A stretch of 64,000 nt of DNA from Betaproteobacteria bacterium UBA5216 (GCA_002412495.1 DHVE01000021.1:1-64000), one strand, 5' to 3'; positions 1 through 9,434 are shown, counted from the first letter of the stretch. Program-made: numbers and translations. Notes: a model not told the origin generated them from the letters alone.

Positions 1-1605
1 TCCGGCGAGCACGGCGACGGCCTGGTGCGCAGCGAATGGATCGCGCCTTTCTTCGGGCCGAAACTCACGCAGGCTTTCGGCGAGATCAAGGATATTTTTG
101 ATCCGAAGGGCTTGTTGAATCCCGGCAAGATTGTGCGGCCGTCGAAGCAGGATGACCGTTCGCTGTTTCGCTTCAAGCCCGGCTACAAAACGATACCGAT
201 CAAAACCGAACTGGATTGGAAAGAATGGGGCGGTCTGGATAAAGCCGTCGAGATGTGCAATAACAACGGACACTGCCGCAAGTTCGACGCCGGCACCATG
301 TGCCCGTCATTCAGAGTCACGCGAGAGGAACAGCATCTCACACGCGGGCGCGCCAACACCTTACGGTTGGCGTTGTCCGGGCAACTCGGAGCGGATGCGT
401 TCACATCCGACGAAATGCTCAAGACCATGGACCTGTGCGTGTCGTGCAAGGGCTGCAAGCGCGAGTGCCCGACTGGCGTGGACATGGCGAAGATGAAAAT
501 CGAGTTTCTGCATCACTACAAGCAGAAACACGGGTTTACGTTGAAGGACAAGTTGATTGCGAATCTGCCGCTGTATGCGCCGTGGGTTTCCAGGCTGGGG
601 CCGCTGGCGAATGTGGTGCAGGGGGTTGGGAGAGGGTTGGCGGGGTTTGCGTCGCGGCGGAGTTTGCCGAAGTGGAAAGGTAGTTTCTTGGGAGATAACG
701 TTTCACCCCCACCCCAACCCTCCCTCCTCAAGGGGGAGGGGGCAAAAAGCGCGGTTAGGCGTCCGGGGTTTCCTACCCACACTGATGGCATATGGAATGA
801 TGGCCTGGATAACCCCACGATAACCCCTTCCCCCTTGAGGGGGGAAGGCGGGGATGGGGGTGAAAAGCATCCCGAAGTCGCCCTCTTCATAGACACCTTC
901 ACCAACTACTTCGAACCCGAAAACGCCCACGCCGCGCTCAAAGTACTGCAAGCCGCCGGCTACACCGTACACCTGCCGCAAACCAAAGACCCGCGTCCGC
1001 TGTGCTGCGGCAGAACCTTCCTCGCCACCGGCATGATTGCCGAGGCGCGCGCCGAGGCCGAGCGCACGATCAACACCTTGTTGCCTTATGTCGAACGCGG
1101 TATTCCCATCGTGGGCCTTGAACCGTCATGCCTCCTCGGCATGCGCGACGAATTTATTTCGTTGTGGCCCACGCCGCAGGCGGCGGAACTGGACCTTAAT
1201 GCCTTCCTGTTCGAGGAATTCATCGCGCGCGAACTCGACGCGGGCCGCTTCAAGCTCAACCTCAAACCGCTCGCACAGAAAAAGGCGCTGCTGCATGGCC
1301 ATTGTCACCAGAAAGCATTCGCCGCCATGCCCACCGTGCTGCGCGTGCTGAAGCTGGTTCCGGAATTGCAAACCGACTTGATCGAATCCAGTTGCTGCGG
1401 CATGGCCGGCAGCTTCGGCTACGACGCGGAGCACTACGATATTTCCATGCAAATGGCCGAAGCCGCGCTGTTGCCGAAGGTGCGCGAGGCGGGCAAGGAC
1501 ACGCTGATCATCGCCGACGGCACCAGTTGCCGGCATCAGATCCACGACGGCGCGCAACGCGAGGCGGTGCATGTGGCGCGGGTGCTGGCAGAGGCGCTTG
1601 CATGA
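1..1605 (+). CDS. FAD-linked oxidase / Fe-S oxidoreductase fusion, C-terminal part (5' end outside window)
   Basis: The reading frame is open from base 1, so the gene starts upstream. The first residues, SGEHGDGLVRSEW, are the end of the GlcD-type FAD-oxidase C-terminal domain, which closes with LLNPGKIV. Two [4Fe-4S] cysteine clusters follow: a CxxxxxC...MCP arrangement near 258-303 and CVSCKGCKRECP at about 436-471. Two CCG-domain motifs come later (CCGRTF and CCGMAGSFGYD), as in GlpC and glycolate/D-lactate oxidase subunits. The family oxidises 2-hydroxy acids and passes electrons to the quinone pool; the exact substrate cannot be read. Odd feature: a 165-bp inverted repeat (701-865) adds 55 codons in frame between the iron-sulfur part and the first CCG domain. 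The stop overlaps the next start (ATGA). Confidence 0.85.
   Translation, partial: SGEHGDGLVRSEWIAPFFGPKLTQAFGEIKDIFDPKGLLNPGKIVRPSKQDDRSLFRFKPGYKTIPIKTELDWKEWGGLDKAVEMCNNNGHCRKFDAGTMCPSFRVTREEQHLTRGRANTLRLALSGQLGADAFTSDEMLKTMDLCVSCKGCKRECPTGVDMAKMKIEFLHHYKQKHGFTLKDKLIANLPLYAPWVSRLGPLANVVQGVGRGLAGFASRRSLPKWKGSFLGDNVSPPPQPSLLKGEGAKSAVRRPGFPTHTDGIWNDGLDNPTITPSPLRGEGGDGGEKHPEVALFIDTFTNYFEPENAHAALKVLQAAGYTVHLPQTKDPRPLCCGRTFLATGMIAEARAEAERTINTLLPYVERGIPIVGLEPSCLLGMRDEFISLWPTPQAAELDLNAFLFEEFIARELDAGRFKLNLKPLAQKKALLHGHCHQKAFAAMPTVLRVLKLVPELQTDLIESSCCGMAGSFGYDAEHYDISMQMAEAALLPKVREAGKDTLIIADGTSCRHQIHDGAQREAVHVARVLAEALA
701..865. repeat. Inverted-repeat element inserted in frame in a coding region
   Basis: The left end reads TTTCACCCCCACCCC and the right end GGGGATGGGGGTGAAA, so the termini are inverted repeats. 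Internal C-rich and G-rich arms (CCTCAAGGGGGAGG and CCCCCTTGAGGGGGG) form further hairpins. The length is 165 bp, exactly 55 codons, with no stop in the host frame. Related arms occur at 12341, 15445, 21624, 26218, 40378 and 41925, all between genes. No transposase and no obvious target-site duplication was seen. Confidence 0.8.
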
Positions 1606-3653
1606 CCGTAGCAACAGCCGCCAGCCCGTGGCTGCTTGAAGTCGATAACCTCCACGTGCAGTTCAACACGCCGCGCGGCGTGGTGCGCGCGGTGGAAGGC
1701 ATTTCGTATCGCGTGCGTGCGGGCGAAATCGTGGCGCTGGTGGGCGAATCGGGCTGCGGCAAATCGGTGTCGTCGCTGGCGATCATGCGATTGCTGGCGC
1801 AGTCGGGGCGCGTGACGCAGGGGCGCATTCTGTTCGAGGGCCGCGATTTGCTCACGCTGGCCGCGGACGAAATGCGCGCGATTCGCGGGCGCGATATCGC
1901 GATGATTTTTCAGGACCCGATGACCTCGCTGAATCCCGTGCTCACCATCGGGTTTCAGATCACCGAGCCGCTTTTGCTGCATTTGCGTCTGACGCCGGAA
2001 GCGGCACGCGCGCGCGCGCTGGAATTGCTGAAAATGGTGGGCATCCCCGATGCCGAATCGCGGCTGGATCAATATCCGCATCAGTTTTCCGGCGGCATGC
2101 GCCAGCGCGTGGTGATCGCGATTGCGCTGGTTTGCAATCCCAAATTGATTATCGCCGACGAACCCACCACCGCGCTGGATGTCACGATTCAGGCGCAGAT
2201 TCTTGAATTGATGAAGCAGTTGTCGCGTGATTTGAACATCGCGCTGGTGGTGATCACGCATAATCTCGGCGTCGTCGCGCGCTACGCGGATCGCGTGAAT
2301 GTGATGTACGCGGCGCGCATGGCGGAGCAGGGCGGCGCGGCGGCGGTCTTCGCCAAACCGCTGCATCCGTACACCGCCGGATTGTTGCGCTCGGTGCCGC
2401 GCCTGGATCAACCGCGCGGATTAAAACTCGAGACCATCGACGGCGCGCCGCCAGATCTGCTGGCGCCGCCACCGGGTTGCCGGTTCGCGCCGCGCTGCGC
2501 CGCGCGGCAGGCCGCGTGCGAGCAGGCCATGCCGGAGCTGGTGGAAATTGCCGCCGGCCGCCACGCCGCATGTCTGCGCGCCGTCGAGATCGAGCGCGAT
2601 GGCCCGGCGGCGCTGGGTTTGCCGGTGGCCGCATCGGGCAGCGTGGTCGTGAAACCGGTGCAGCGCGCAACGCCGTTGCTCGGCGTGCGCAACCTCAAAA
2701 CCTATTTTGATGTTTCCACGGGCCTGAAGACCTTCGGCGGCAAGAGTGCCGAAGTGCGCGCCGTCGATGATCTGTCGTTCGACGTATACAAAGGCGAAAC
2801 CGTCGGGCTGGTGGGCGAATCGGGCTGCGGCAAAACCACGGTGGGCCGCACCTTGCTGCGGTTGGAGCGATCCACCGCTGGCGCCATTACCTACGCCGGT
2901 GCGGACGTAACGCGCGCCCAAGGCGATGCACTGAAAAAGTATCGCCGCAAAATGCAGGTGATTTTTCAGGATCCGTACAGCTCGCTGAATCCGCGCATGA
3001 CGGTTGGGGACAGCATCGCCGAGCCGCTGCTGGTTTATAAACTCCAGCCCGATAAAACCGCCGCGCGCGCCAGGGTGATCGAACTGCTTAGGCTGGTGGG
3101 CCTGTTTGATTACATGGCGAGCCGTTATCCGCACGAATTGTCGGGCGGGCAGCGCCAGCGTGTCGGCATTGCGCGGGCGTTGGCGATGGAACCGGAATTC
3201 ATTGTGTGCGACGAACCCGTGTCGGCGCTGGATGTGTCGATACAGGCGCAGATCATCAATCTGCTGGAAGACCTGCAAAAAAAACTTGGCCTCACGTATT
3301 TGTTCATCGCGCATGATCTCGCCGTGGTGCGGCACATTTCCGATCGCGTGATCGTGATGTATCTTGGCTGCGTGATTGAAATCGCGGATCGCGATGCGTT
3401 GTATGCCACGCCCTTGCATCCGTACACGCAGGCGCTGCTCGAGGCCGTGCCGGTGCCGGATCCGGTGATCGAAGCGCGGCGCGAACATCGCGTGCTGGGC
3501 GGCGAAGTGCCAAGCCCGCTGGCCCCGCCCGGTTCGCAACGGGGTTGCGTGTTCCACACGCGCTGCCCGCGCGCGGACGCGGCGTGTAAGATCGAGCGGC
3601 CACCGTTGCGCGAGGTTCAAGCAGGCCATTTTGCGGCCTGCATCAAAATCTGA
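1602..3653 (+). CDS. Fused dipeptide/oligopeptide ABC transporter ATPase (DppD-DppF type)
   Basis: A 683-residue protein with two complete ABC ATPase domains in one chain. Domain 1 has Walker A GESGCGKS at residues 48-55, signature SGGMRQR and Walker B ending in DEPTTALD. Domain 2 repeats this with GESGCGKTT, SGGQRQR and DEPVSALD. Each is followed by the cysteine-containing oligopeptide C-terminal extension (CRFAPRC and CVFHTRCP). It powers import of peptides, opines or similar solutes at the inner membrane. ATG at 1602 overlaps the previous stop and begins just before domain 1. A peptide-type binding protein follows, but no permease genes lie in the window, so they may sit upstream or elsewhere. 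Confidence 0.92.
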   Translation: MTVATAASPWLLEVDNLHVQFNTPRGVVRAVEGISYRVRAGEIVALVGESGCGKSVSSLAIMRLLAQSGRVTQGRILFEGRDLLTLAADEMRAIRGRDIAMIFQDPMTSLNPVLTIGFQITEPLLLHLRLTPEAARARALELLKMVGIPDAESRLDQYPHQFSGGMRQRVVIAIALVCNPKLIIADEPTTALDVTIQAQILELMKQLSRDLNIALVVITHNLGVVARYADRVNVMYAARMAEQGGAAAVFAKPLHPYTAGLLRSVPRLDQPRGLKLETIDGAPPDLLAPPPGCRFAPRCAARQAACEQAMPELVEIAAGRHAACLRAVEIERDGPAALGLPVAASGSVVVKPVQRATPLLGVRNLKTYFDVSTGLKTFGGKSAEVRAVDDLSFDVYKGETVGLVGESGCGKTTVGRTLLRLERSTAGAITYAGADVTRAQGDALKKYRRKMQVIFQDPYSSLNPRMTVGDSIAEPLLVYKLQPDKTAARARVIELLRLVGLFDYMASRYPHELSGGQRQRVGIARALAMEPEFIVCDEPVSALDVSIQAQIINLLEDLQKKLGLTYLFIAHDLAVVRHISDRVIVMYLGCVIEIADRDALYATPLHPYTQALLEAVPVPDPVIEARREHRVLGGEVPSPLAPPGSQRGCVFHTRCPRADAACKIERPPLREVQAGHFAACIKI

Positions 3654-3685
3654 ATCCGGCGGCAGTGGGGAATAGATGGGGGGGT

Positions 3686-5272
3686 ATGCGTAACTATTTG
3701 TTTTTATTGATATTATTTTGTTCGTCTTGGGCGATGGCACAAACCGCCGAGGCACCGCAAACGGGTGGGGTGCTGAAGTTCGCGGTGGTGGGCGAGCCCA
3801 CCAACTACGATTGCCACGCGCAATCGTCATTCAGTTTTATCCACGCGGTACGGCCGCATTACTCGACGTTGCTTGCAATTGCCGCCACGGACGCCGCGAA
3901 GGCTCCCACCGTTAAAGGCGATCTCGCGCAATCATGGACGGTGTCCGAAGATCGTCTTACCTACACCTTCAAGCTCAAGCCCGGCGTGCGTTTTCATGAC
4001 GGCGCCGCGCTGACGTCCGAAGACGTGCGCGCCAGTTACGAACGCATACGCCGGCCACCGCCGGGCGTGTCGTCGGTGCGCGCGGAGCGTTATGCCGATA
4101 TTGCGTCCATTGAAACGCCGGATAGTCAGACGGTGGTGTTCAAACTGGCGCGGCCGAACAACGCCATGCTGCTGAATTTCGCCAGTCCGTTTGACTGCAT
4201 CTACCGTGCCGCCAAGCTCGCGGAAGACGCGATATTTCCGCAAAGCAACGTGCTCGGCACGGGGCCTTTTGTGTTCGAGGCGCACGTGCCTGGCGCGCAA
4301 TGGCGCGGACGCCGCTACGCGGATTACCACGACAAGGGAAAACCGTATCTCGACGGTTACACTGCGTTGCTCATGCCGCGCGAGCAGATGAGCCGCGCGC
4401 TGGCGGCGGGCGAATTGCACGCCGAGTTTCGCGGCTTGGCGCCGGGGGATTTCGAACGGGTCACGCGCGCGCTCGGCAAGCGCGCCGCCGTGCAGGAATC
4501 GCAGTGGGTGTGCGCAACGGTGCTGACATTCAACACCGCCAAAAAACCGTTTGATCGCGGCCGCGTGCGCCGCGCGCTGTCGCTGGCGATAGACCGCTGG
4601 GGCGGCGCGGCGGCGTTGTCGAAAGTGACCATGGCGGGCGTGGTGGGCGGCCTGTCGCGGCCCGGCTCGGCGATGTCGCTGTCGGAACAGGATCTCGTGG
4701 CGCAACCGGGTTTCGCGAAAGACATCGAAACTTCGCGCGCGCAGGCGCGCAAGCAGTTGCAAGAGGCGGGCGTGGCGGACTTATCGTTTACGCTCACCAA
4801 CCGGTTGTCGGAAACGCTATATGGCCCGGTGGGTGATTTTCTGGTGGAGCAGTGGCGGCAGATCGGTGTTACCGTGCGCCACGAGCGCCTTGAGCCACGT
4901 GCGTTTGTGAACATTCTTACCCGCGAACCGCCGGTTTTCGACGCGGCGCTGGATTTCGCCTGCGATCACGCCGACGAACCCAATCTGCAATTCGCGCGGT
5001 ATCTGTCGTATGACCGCACGCCGGCGAACGCAAGCCACCACATCGACCGCGCGCTCGATAATCTGTTCGACCGCCAGTCGGGCGAAGCAGAGGTACGTAA
5101 GCGCCGCGAATTAGTACGCGAATTCGAGCGTCGCGCGCTGCGGCTGGCGTACAGTGTGCCGGTGCTGTGGTGGCGCCGCGCTGTGGTAACGGACATGGCC
5201 GTGCGCGGCTGGCATATCACGCCCAGTCACTACCTCGGACAGGATCTGGCCGAGGTGTGGCTGGCGCGGTGA
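3686..5272 (+). CDS. ABC transporter substrate-binding protein, peptide/solute family 5
   Basis: A 528-residue periplasmic binding protein. ATG 3686 gives a clean signal peptide (MRNYLFLLILFCSSWAMAQ, cleavage after AMAQ); an upstream GTG at 3665 would add seven residues and spoil it. The mature start GGVLKFAVVGEPTNYD and the later SWTVSEDRLTYTFKLKPGV segment are typical of SBP_bac_5 (DppA/OppA-like) proteins. It lies 32 bases after the double ATPase gene and is probably its partner. The ligand is unknown; family 5 includes receptors for peptides, nickel, opines and glutathione. Confidence 0.88.
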   Translation: MRNYLFLLILFCSSWAMAQTAEAPQTGGVLKFAVVGEPTNYDCHAQSSFSFIHAVRPHYSTLLAIAATDAAKAPTVKGDLAQSWTVSEDRLTYTFKLKPGVRFHDGAALTSEDVRASYERIRRPPPGVSSVRAERYADIASIETPDSQTVVFKLARPNNAMLLNFASPFDCIYRAAKLAEDAIFPQSNVLGTGPFVFEAHVPGAQWRGRRYADYHDKGKPYLDGYTALLMPREQMSRALAAGELHAEFRGLAPGDFERVTRALGKRAAVQESQWVCATVLTFNTAKKPFDRGRVRRALSLAIDRWGGAAALSKVTMAGVVGGLSRPGSAMSLSEQDLVAQPGFAKDIETSRAQARKQLQEAGVADLSFTLTNRLSETLYGPVGDFLVEQWRQIGVTVRHERLEPRAFVNILTREPPVFDAALDFACDHADEPNLQFARYLSYDRTPANASHHIDRALDNLFDRQSGEAEVRKRRELVREFERRALRLAYSVPVLWWRRAVVTDMAVRGWHITPSHYLGQDLAEVWLAR

Positions 5273-5362
5273 AGCTCGCGCGATAGAGATAGATCTCGCG
5301 CAAGGACGACCGCGCCTCCGGAAGCGTTCTTTGCGGCTACGCGCTGGCCGCGATTGTTCCGT

Positions 5363-5389
5363 GGCGCAATGCGCTTCGCCGATTGCGCC
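5363..5389. terminator. Hairpin between convergent genes
   Basis: GGCGCAAT at 5363-5370 and ATTGCGCC at 5382-5389 form a perfect 8-bp stem with an 11-base loop. It sits between the binding-protein gene ending at 5272 and the convergent gene ending at 5414. No T-run follows, so it may be a dispersed repeat rather than a true terminator. Confidence 0.4.
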
Positions 5390-5413
5390 CCATGTGTGAT
5401 GCTGGGGCTACGG

Positions 5414-5941
5414 CTAGTCCATGCAGTCTTTGCCGACGCCGGGTTTACCCGGTTGCTTGCACGGAACGGGCTTTGTGCCACCTTTAGGGGCGGGTGTGCC
5501 GCTTGGTTTGGCGCCACCGCCCGTGGCACCGGTGTTTGGAGTGGTGGAAGGTGCTGGAGTGGTGGAAGGTGTGGTGGCATTGGTCACCACGATATCTGTC
5601 ATCGGGCTCAAATTCCCGCAGGTTGTACCGTCCATATTTTGCGCCCAGACGCGGTACTTCCCGGGTTTCGACATCTTGAACTTGTACTGTGCCGGAGGCG
5701 TAAATATCTTGAATTCCAACGGCAATTTTTGCGATTGTGACGGATCGTCCAGCCCCACGACGCTCATTTGTATCTTGCAATGCACCGTACTGCTAAAGGT
5801 GACCGTTAGTTCCTGATTAACAGGAATGCTGTTTTGCGAAACTTTTAATTCCGCGGTAGCTGCGTTGGCAATCGTAGCACTTGCCAGCAAGCACGCCGCG
5901 CAGAAAACCGAAGACGGTAACCATTGTTTAAGCAGTTTCAT
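5414..5941 (-). CDS. Secreted protein of unknown function with Pro/Thr/Gly-rich tail
   Basis: A 175-residue product. Residues 1-28 form a signal peptide (MKLLKQWLPSSVFCAACLLA..., AxA site at ANA). The mature N-terminal half (about 29-110) is beta-rich and may be an Ig-like domain; the C-terminal 65 residues are low-complexity Thr-Pro repeats (PSTTPAPSTTP) followed by GGTKPVPCKQPGKPG. A good ribosome site, AGGGAG, lies 6-9 bases before the ATG. Two cysteines in the folded part could form a disulfide. I do not recognise the family; it is probably exported to the periplasm or surface. Confidence 0.7.
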   Translation of the reverse strand: MKLLKQWLPSSVFCAACLLASATIANAATAELKVSQNSIPVNQELTVTFSSTVHCKIQMSVVGLDDPSQSQKLPLEFKIFTPPAQYKFKMSKPGKYRVWAQNMDGTTCGNLSPMTDIVVTNATTPSTTPAPSTTPNTGATGGGAKPSGTPAPKGGTKPVPCKQPGKPGVGKDCMD

Positions 5942-6264
5942 TTTTAATCTCCCTGGAAATTAATGATTGGGGCAAAGGGTGCAAAGGGTGCAAAGGGCGC
6001 CTGCGCCGCCTCCTTGCGAGGGATGAAAATAGCCGGTGTGTAATGACGCAACCGCATTTCCATAAATGATGTCGGGCAAACGACATCATTAGTGTATTCC
6101 CCTTCCGCTCGAATTTTCAAGCCTTGAGACTTTAGTCTCGAACGAGCCGCATACGTATCGCCGTATACATCACACGCGCGGCAGCAAGGCCGTGCATGGG
6201 GGTGGAACGATGCGCTAAATCCCGTTGCGTAACACCCGCGGAATTTCGCGGACAAGCGCCCGCA
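5942..6264. other. Gene-free stretch with a short tandem repeat
   Basis: 323 bases between two minus-strand genes. It holds three copies of a 9-base unit (TGCAAAGGG) at 5971-5999 and a modestly AT-rich part at 6060-6130 that could carry a promoter for the 5414-5941 gene. A 103-codon minus-strand frame here has no family features and is not called. No RNA gene was recognised. Confidence 0.5.
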
Positions 6265-7239
6265 TCAAATCTTGCCTATGCCCTTCACCACCACCGCCAT
6301 GCGTTTGTAGTCGGCGTCGAAGAATTTCTGGAACTCGGCGCCCTCGCGATAATCGGGCACGACGCTCGCCTTTTCGAGCGCCTGTTTGAAGCTCGCGTCG
6401 TTGGCGGCGCGGCGGATGAGGTCGCGCATTTTGGTTAGCGTCGCCGGCGGCACGCCCTTGGTGGTAAAGAGGCCCACCCACAAATAGGCTTCGATATCGA
6501 GGCCTTGCGATTTAAAGGTGGGCACATCGGCCATCGTGGGATAGGGTTTGACGCCCCAACTGCCGATGGCTTTCAACTTGCCCGATTGCACATAGGTTTG
6601 CACCGCGGCCGGTCCGCCACTGGTGATCTGCGCGTGCCCGCCCAGCGCCTGGGTGATGGCGGGGCCGCCGCCGGTGGTCGGCAGATGGCGAAACTTGACG
6701 CCGGTGGCCTGTGCGAACATTTCCACCGGCGTGTGCAGAATGCCAAACGGGCCGGAACTCGAATAAACCAGTTCGCCGGGCCGTGACTTTGCCAGCGCGA
6801 TAAATTCCTTGGTGTTCTTGACGGGCAGTTGCGGATGAACGGTCATGATCAACGGGTCCGCCGACAGCAGTGCGAGCAATTCGATCTGCTCCAGCGAGAA
6901 CGGCGATTTCACGCCATAAAGTTTGTCTTTTTCAATCGCGAGATACAGGTTCGGCGTCGTCACCAGGATGTGATGCCCGTCGGGCGGCTGGTTGGCGACG
7001 AACGCGGTGCCGGCAGCGGCCACCGCGCCGGGGCGATTGACGACAGGCGCGGGGTGATTGGTGAGTTTTTCGAGGATCACGGATAGCGGCTGCGCGTGTA
7101 TCTGGTTCATGCCGCCCGGGGGATTGGGCACGGTGAGGGTGATGGCCTTGGTGGGGTAGTCCTGCGCCTGTGCGCTGAAGGCAGCCGCGGTTGCGAGAGC
7201 GGCGCACGTAATGGCAGTCAGTCGGCTGAGGGTCTTCAT
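6265..7239 (-). CDS. Bug/TctC-family periplasmic binding protein
   Basis: A 324-residue receptor. The start MKTLSRLTAITCAALATAAA is preferred because GGAG lies 9 bases ahead; an ATG three codons earlier is too close to it. Signal cleavage falls after SAQAQ. Family hallmarks are YPTKAITLTVPNPPGGMNQ near the N terminus and the PPDGHHIL loop. Bug proteins bind carboxylated or small aromatic/amide ligands for tripartite TctABC transport or signalling. No TctA/TctB membrane partner is nearby. It is divergent from the next Bug gene at 7399. GGMNQ replaces the usual GGGxD, so its ligand pocket may differ from its neighbours. Confidence 0.9.
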   Translation of the reverse strand: MKTLSRLTAITCAALATAAAFSAQAQDYPTKAITLTVPNPPGGMNQIHAQPLSVILEKLTNHPAPVVNRPGAVAAAGTAFVANQPPDGHHILVTTPNLYLAIEKDKLYGVKSPFSLEQIELLALLSADPLIMTVHPQLPVKNTKEFIALAKSRPGELVYSSSGPFGILHTPVEMFAQATGVKFRHLPTTGGGPAITQALGGHAQITSGGPAAVQTYVQSGKLKAIGSWGVKPYPTMADVPTFKSQGLDIEAYLWVGLFTTKGVPPATLTKMRDLIRRAANDASFKQALEKASVVPDYREGAEFQKFFDADYKRMAVVVKGIGKI

Positions 7240-7398
7240 GGTCGGCATCTCCGGTTATATCCGATGCAGTCTCGGTGAACCCGCTTTGTAAAGCGCTTGG
7301 CGGCGCACGTCAACTGCTGTCACCGAATGCCGTCGGCGTTTGCGCGCGGCGCGGCGTGCCGTTAAGCTTTCGCCCTTGCGATTTGCCGAGGAACCGCA

Positions 7399-8373
7399 AT
7401 GCGATTCACCCTGCTTCTTTCCGTGCTGCTGCCATTCGTGACATCCATTTTTACAGCTCAAGCAGCGGCGCAAACCTATCCCGCCAAGTCCGTGCGCGTG
7501 GTGAATCCGTATGCCGCGGGCGGCGGGCTGGATGCGATATTTCGCCCGGTGATGGCGCGCATGACAGAGAACGTCGGGCAAACCTTCGTGATCGACAACC
7601 GCGCGGGCGCCAATGGGCAGATCGGCTCGGAGATCGTCGCGAAGGCTGCGCCCGATGGCTATACGCTGCTCACCGGCACCACCGGTGCGCTGTCGATCAA
7701 TGCAGCGGTGTTTCCGAAGCTGCCCTACGATCCGGTGCGTGACTTCACCCCGATCAGCAACGTGGTGGAGACGGCGTTTCTGCTGCTGACGCATCCGTCG
7801 TTACAGGCGAACAACGCGCGCGAACTCGCGGCACTCGCGAAGGCACGTCCCGGCCAGTTGAGTTATGCCTCGTTCGGCCCGGCGAGTTCCGCGCATCTGG
7901 CGGGCGAACTGTTCAGCATCGCGGCGGGACTGAAAATGATTCACGTGCCGTACAAGGGCAGCGCGGCGGCGACGACGGATTTGATGGCGGGGCACACGCA
8001 ACTGATGTTTGATTCGCTGCAATCGTCGTTGACGCATGTGCGCAGCAAACGCCTGCGCGCGATTGCCTATGCAGGCGCGAAACGTTCGCGGGTTGCGCCG
8101 AGCGTGCCGACGATGGCGGAGTCCGGGTTTCCCGACGTGATCGCGGGTTCGTGGTACGGCGTGCTCGCGCCGGCGAACACGCCGTCCGCCATCATCACCC
8201 GGTTGCATGCGGAAATCGTCAAGGCGGCCAACGCGCCGGACGTGCGCGAACGGCTGGAAAACGTGGGCGTGGACGTCATCGCCACAACGCCACAAGAGTT
8301 TGCGGCGGCGATTAAATCGGATCTCGACCGCTGGAGCAAGGTGGTCAAGCAGGCGAACATACGCCTCGACTAA
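7399..8373 (+). CDS. Bug/TctC-family periplasmic binding protein
   Basis: A 324-residue receptor with signal peptide MRFTLLLSVLLPFVTSIF..., cleaved near AAAQ. It shows the family motifs YPAKSVRVVNPYAAGGGLD and AAPDGYTLLTG. A GAGGAA ribosome site precedes the ATG. The gene is divergent from the Bug gene at 6265-7239 (159-base intergenic space that must hold both promoters) and converges on the one at 8394-9386. The three are too different to be simple recent copies. The ligand is not predictable from sequence. Confidence 0.92.
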   Translation: MRFTLLLSVLLPFVTSIFTAQAAAQTYPAKSVRVVNPYAAGGGLDAIFRPVMARMTENVGQTFVIDNRAGANGQIGSEIVAKAAPDGYTLLTGTTGALSINAAVFPKLPYDPVRDFTPISNVVETAFLLLTHPSLQANNARELAALAKARPGQLSYASFGPASSAHLAGELFSIAAGLKMIHVPYKGSAAATTDLMAGHTQLMFDSLQSSLTHVRSKRLRAIAYAGAKRSRVAPSVPTMAESGFPDVIAGSWYGVLAPANTPSAIITRLHAEIVKAANAPDVRERLENVGVDVIATTPQEFAAAIKSDLDRWSKVVKQANIRLD

Positions 8374-8393
8374 GCCGCGCGCCCGTAAAGAAT

Positions 8394-9386
8394 TCAGTCG
8401 GCTTTCGCGCCGGACACGCGTACGGCCTCGGCCCACTTTTTAAGTTCGCGTTCAACGTAAGCCGCGAATTCCTTCGGCGTCACCGCCAGCGCGGTGGCCC
8501 CTTCCTGACTGAACCGCGGCTCGACGTCGGGCGCGCGCACGACTTGATTAATCTCTTTGTTCATCGCGTTAACGATGGCGGCAGGCGTTCCCGCGGGCAC
8601 CGCGACGCCATACCATACGCCGGCTTCAAAGCCCGCGAAGCCGGATTCGGCGACGGTTGGCAATTCCGGCAACAGCTTCACGCGTTCGGCGCTGGTGACG
8701 GCAAGCCCGCGCAATTTTCCGGCTTTGATTTGCGTGAGCATCGGCACGATATTCGAGATCGTCAACGGCACGCGTCCCGACAGCGTATCGGCGATGGCCG
8801 GCGCGGTGCCCCGGTAAGGCACATGGGTGATTTGCACACCCGCGCGTAGCCGGATGATGGCGCCGGCCAGGTGCGGCACACTGCCGTTGCCGCTGGACGA
8901 ATAGCTCAACTGGCCCGGATGCTGTTTGGCATGGGCCACCAGTTCCGTAAGGGTTTTCACCGGCAGCGACGGGTGACTGGCCAGCACATACGGGGCGGAC
9001 GCGATCAGGCTCACCGGGGTGAAATCCCGCAGCACATCAAATCCCAACTTGGCATGCAGGGCTGGCACGATGGTGGTGGGGGCGGTTTCCAGCATCCAGG
9101 TGTAACCATCCGCGGGCGCCTTGGCGGCGAGTTCAGCGCCGATGACGCCGCCCGCGCCGCCCCGATTGTCGACCACCACGTTCTGGCCGTAACGCTCGGT
9201 CAGCTTTTGCGCCACCACGCGCGACAGGTAATCCGCGCCCCCGCCCGGCGGCCAGGGCACGATAAAGCGTATCGATTTCACGGGAAAGTTGTCAGCGGCC
9301 GCGGCAACCGCGGCGCCAACTCCATGGCCCGCCAGTGCAGCTACCAGCAACGCCCGCGCGCATCGCGCACCAATGGCAAGCATCAT
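8394..9386 (-). CDS. Bug/TctC-family periplasmic binding protein
   Basis: A 330-residue receptor with a long Ala-rich signal peptide (cleavage near AVAAAADN). Family motifs are FPVKSIRFIVPWPPGGGAD and KAPADGYTWML. GAGGA lies about 7 bases before the first ATG of an ATG-ATG pair. It is divergent from the selenoprotein gene at 9568, sharing a 181-base promoter region, and ends 20 bases from the convergent Bug gene. Ligand unknown. Confidence 0.9.
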   Translation of the reverse strand: MMLAIGARCARALLVAALAGHGVGAAVAAAADNFPVKSIRFIVPWPPGGGADYLSRVVAQKLTERYGQNVVVDNRGGAGGVIGAELAAKAPADGYTWMLETAPTTIVPALHAKLGFDVLRDFTPVSLIASAPYVLASHPSLPVKTLTELVAHAKQHPGQLSYSSSGNGSVPHLAGAIIRLRAGVQITHVPYRGTAPAIADTLSGRVPLTISNIVPMLTQIKAGKLRGLAVTSAERVKLLPELPTVAESGFAGFEAGVWYGVAVPAGTPAAIVNAMNKEINQVVRAPDVEPRFSQEGATALAVTPKEFAAYVERELKKWAEAVRVSGAKAD

Positions 9387-9434
9387 GAGTCATTCCTCTT
9401 TGTGCGGCATGTACGTCGGCGCCCGGGCGCGCGG

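Noticed and set aside
2421..3830. 469-codon minus-strand open frame
   Set aside because: It is the mirror of the ABC ATPase gene; the protein is His/Arg-rich, as usual for antisense frames in GC-rich DNA.
5944..6255. 103-codon minus-strand frame
   Set aside because: It is translated from the 9-base tandem repeat and has no family features or ribosome site.
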